DNA of 64,000 nt, from NCBI RefSeq assembly GCF_029867415.1, contig NW_026705236.1, forward strand, positions 811,170-875,169. The letters run 5' to 3'. Origin of the DNA: Vicia villosa (Eukaryota; Streptophyta; Magnoliopsida; Fabales; Fabaceae). Of this stretch, positions 60,763 through 64,000 are shown piece by piece; position 1 is the stretch's first letter; each line of letters begins with the position of its first letter. The position numbers and the translations under genes were made by a program. Below the pieces are notes generated by a model. That model saw nothing but the letters and a program-made list of their open reading frames with translations, searched no databases and had not been told where the DNA came from.

Positions 60763-63489
60763 TGTTATACCCCAAAATTTGCCCACATATTTTTCAAGAA
60801 AACTCCAATCTGAAAATTAAGGGTCTCATATAATCATGGATTTTTATTTCAACAAATATCCTGACATATGAAATACTTAGTTTTTAGAATCTTTCTTATA
60901 CAGTAATTTGGCTTGCAGTTGAATTTATTCTTACGCAAACACCAAAAACTGTTTATTACTTCACACATGCTATTTATTTATTTACAGATAAATGGTACTG
61001 ACACAATTGGTACAGAGTTAAATCTTTTTTGCAGGCGCAAAATCAGGAAACTCAGACTGTACTGGTAACAGTAAACATTAGTTATTTATTATGTCTGTGT
61101 TTTTCTAACAAGTCAAGTAAATAAACTTTCATTTTTCACATAAAACAAAAACAAAAAAACAACAAAAAGAAAATTAACTTTGACTGTTGATTTTTCACTC
61201 TAACTGCTACATCAATACCTGAACAGTCAGTTGACAGCCAAACTGCTGGCAGTACAATTCTCAGTGTTTTGTACCATCAATCAAATCAATCTTTCACAAA
61301 TCAAAATTCCAAGATTTTTGTTCTAGAAGTCTTCTGAATATCACGCGATTAGCAGAGACTCAACACTGCGCAAAAATCAGGTACGCTCAACTGTCTCCTA
61401 CACAAACAGTCCCTAATCAGGGTTTTTCTTGTTTTTACAGGAGCAACAAGTTTTGAGAGCTCAAATGGATTTCATACACATCCATATATCTCAAAGTACC
61501 ATCATACAAATTTTCAAACTTCAATTCACTCAGACGCACCGTCGGCAGCTCAAACAGTCAACAGACGACCCGTTTGACCAAAAAAGTCAACAGACAGTCA
61601 AAAATGAAATTTTTTGTCAAAGTCCATATTTTGTCAAAGGATTCATCATTTGATCATTGGATGATCATAATTCATCAAGGAAAGATCAAAAATCAACAAA
61701 ACCCTAAGATTCAAAATTAGGGTTTTTGCCTGAAAAGTCAACTCAACTTTGACTGATCATAACTCTCTCATCCTTCATCCAAAAAATTCAAACCAAAGCT
61801 TGTTTTGAAGGAAATTCAATTATCTTTCAAATGCCATTGATCCCATGGTCATTGGATTCACCATTTGAAAAATATGACCAAAGACATTACAGGTCATTTT
61901 CAAAGTCAACAAAAAGACACCTTTTTCAAAAGGACACACAAGGAGCTTCAAAAATCATTTTGACATGAGACCAAAGACATTGGTTAGAGGACTCTTTGAG
62001 GTTTCTAAAAAGTGCAAGATCTCCTTCATATGACAAAAATTGAAGGATTTACACCTTGTTGAAGTTGGCTAAATTTTGGGAAAATACATGAAATCAACAT
62101 TGTTCAAAATGGCATTTTTTCCAAATGGGGCCAAGTTTTCAGCATTCAAACATCATTTCCATGATGATATGGGCCTCCCACGACCAAGACTAAGCCCACA
62201 TCATTTTTTATCTATTTTTGGCATATTTTTATCTTATTTTAAGATTAAAATAAAAAAGAAAATGAAATGGATAAAGAATAGCTTGTATTCCAAGCAAGAC
62301 TCATTCAACTCTGTCCCAAAGCAAAGTACAGCAGAGGAGAAGAAGAAAATCAAGCCATGGTGGCTTAAAGACAAAGCTACCAATGTTGAAAAAGTCAAGA
62401 TTCCAAAAAAACTCATCAATGCTTTTGGCTTAGTTTCTAAGCACTCACATAGCTTATAAATAAGCTATAGCACTTCAGTAACAAGAGAGACAGAAATAGA
62501 GAGCAAAACTCTTGTTTGTAACACACTTGTAATCTCTCAAAATATTCAAAGAATTTTGAAATTCGAATTCCAAATTTAAGTCACTTTCCATTCAAACTAA
62601 ACACTCAAACACGTTCCTTGAACATCACTGAAACTATCCCAATCAATTACAAGCCTTGAAGCTCACTGAATCGAGCTACACAGGTCAAAATTTGTTCAAA
62701 CTAAAATCAATTCGTATCTGGTTATTCACACATGTTTAACAAGATGTAGACATACTATTGAGTTTGGTTTGAGGTGTAGATCATTTCTGGAAACTTAATT
62801 AAAGTTTGGACACGTACAAATGAAATCACCATTTTAGGGTTCATAGCTTCAAAATTAGGGCTTCCCAAATTAGGCAAAATTAGAGGTTCTAATTAGTACC
62901 ATTGAATTCGCATGGACCAAACGAATTGAACTGATAGGTCGCGCCAAGTTTATGTGTACGTTTGACCCTATTCGCTATTTTGCAGGTTTAGTAAGTAACC
63001 AATTACAGCGCTTTTGGTAAGAAAGCGCTATTAAAAGTCTTGTCTGAAGGTTGAAGACGAAGACGTGTCACCCCCCTATTGGTTCTGACGCGCGCGTTTT
63101 TTTGAATATAACCCTTGGTTTCAGTGTTTTGCAGGCGTGTCATAAGTGATGTTCCCTCACCATCTGGACCATCTGATCTCATTTATGACTCATCCAACGC
63201 TCCAGATCACGCGTGCACATCATACTCCCTCATAAATTTCCACACGGATCATTACAAAATTCAATTTACAAAGGTATTTGAAATCACATATGAGCAATTT
63301 CAGAGCAATTGAAAAGTGATCGAAAAACAAGTGAGCTAAGCAAACTTAAGAGCCCATGGATAACCATGGATACAAAGGGTGCTAACACCTTCCCTTTGTA
63401 TAACATACCCCCTTACCCAGAATTTCTTAAAGGTCTTTTTTCTGTGTCTTTTATAAACCTTTCCTTAATTGGATAAAATAAAAGGTCGG
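60763..63489 (+). mobile_element. Ogre-like Ty3/gypsy LTR
   Basis: Starts TGTTATACCCCAAAATTTGCCC-like sequence directly after CACTA subterminal DNA. It contains a TATA box (TATAAATA, 62455-62462) followed by a plausible transcript leader. Near its end it has the legume Ogre block ACAAAGGGTGCTAACACCTT (63374 on) and GGTCGGTGGCGACTCTG (63484-63500). Open frames inside (60605-63312) have no similarity that I can see. Where the LTR ends is uncertain, because TGGCGACTCTG is only the first part of the tRNA-Arg-type Ogre primer site. Confidence 0.65.
62455..62462 (+). promoter_or_regulatory. Putative LTR TATA box
   Basis: TATAAATA about 1 kb before the LTR end, followed by a CACTTCAGTAACAAGAGAG leader. 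Confidence 0.5.
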
Positions 63490-64000
63490 TGGCGACTCTG
63501 TGAATTTTCAAAATGCGAAAGCATTAAGCGACAAAAAAGAGTCAGTTCACGTATCTCTACAGATCAGAGGTATGGCCCGGTATTAAAAAAAATCGGAGGT
63601 CCACACACGGGTTCAAAAGGGGGGACGAGTGACTTGTTCCGAGCTCAGGACTCGGTTAAAATGTAGAACCTTGTTGAGTGGAAAAATATTAGTAACAAAA
63701 TACTGATGTCGATTTGGTGTGAATAGTTAATTGTGGTGATGGTGTAATTATGTGTGTATTGATGTTGTGAGTTTATTTCTACCCTCGCATTCTTCACACT
63801 GTTAATATACTGAAGATTATTCTCACCCCTATGTTGTTGTTTTTGTGCTGCTTTTACTCTATTGTACATATACTCAAGATGAGTGACCTTGATGCTGTGA
63901 TTTTACAAGAGAACCCTGGAGCTTGTTTTCATTTATTTAGTTTATCATTATTTTAGTTTGGTTAAAATGCTCTGATCTATAGTACCAAGGATGGGGCATT
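63490..64000 (+). other. End of Ogre-like LTR or start of its interior
   Basis: No gene. If 63490 is a primer site, this is the 5' UTR of the element and continues past the window. Otherwise it is still LTR. Confidence 0.4.

Noticed and set aside
62076..62459. 127-codon open frame
   Set aside because: Lys-rich, no similarity seen, and inside the U3-like part of the Ogre-like LTR.

Overview
The window is plant nuclear DNA, and legume DNA is the best fit. It is AT-rich, has spliced genes and many nested plant transposons, and carries Ogre-like long terminal repeats (LTRs), Tat-lineage gypsy, TRIM, hAT, Stowaway and Emigrant-like elements. I infer a temperate legume (Pisum, Vicia, Medicago or Trifolium relatives) from the Ogre-like LTR starts and several legume-type repeats. 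The species cannot be fixed from sequence alone.

Only three host genes are convincing. (1) A four-exon class VII receptor-like cytoplasmic kinase of the PBL19/PCRK1 group lies at 22181-24921 (+); its catalytic motifs are intact and its first intron appears to be GC-AG. (2) Facing it tail to tail at 25765-27879 (-) is a six-exon APK1/PBL-type cytoplasmic kinase. All its exons splice in frame, but both catalytic aspartates are Asn, the subdomain IX Asp is Gly and the alpha-C Glu is Asp, so it is a probable membrane-anchored pseudokinase. (3) TIM9, the mitochondrial small Tim chaperone, lies at 45382-47964 (-) as two exons around a 2.3 kb intron that carries an internal duplication.

The rest is mostly mobile DNA. 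1-3600: the 3' end of an Ogre-like gypsy element on the minus strand with a 49-bp minisatellite in its 3' UTR, then a degenerate gypsy start. 3900-6040: fragments of RTE and L1 LINEs. 8500-10310: a short terminal-inverted-repeat (TIR) MITE and a 1.6 kb long-TIR element. 10845-21364: a nearly complete 10.5 kb Tat-lineage Ty3/gypsy element with 411-bp LTRs and an antisense gene that has its own TATA box and 5' UTR intron. 21465-28799: hAT-type MITEs around the kinase pair. 29360-32250: a decayed gypsy element split by a hAT-like insertion. 33301-34446: a hAT-type element that captured intron-containing exons resembling an acyl-CoA-binding kelch gene. 35925-36410: a second copy of the pseudokinase 5' flank with no gene attached. 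36590-37405: a multi-LTR TRIM array. 38637-38907: a Stowaway MITE. 39545-42583: copia RNase H, a plant-transposon-protein fragment, and a Mutator transposase beside a plant mobile domain gene. 44100-44624: an Emigrant-like MITE. 48210-52800: MITEs and a 360-bp tandem repeat. 53200-57864: a copia element with almost identical LTRs but a ruined interior. 58625-59862: a hAT MITE and a Helitron 3' end. 59908-64000: a LINE cut by a CACTA end, itself cut by an Ogre-like LTR.

The most unusual items are the conserved pseudokinase beside an intact relative, the Tat element whose sense and antisense genes are both broken mainly at CGA-to-TGA sites, the recently moved but coding-dead copia element, and the gene-capturing hAT element.
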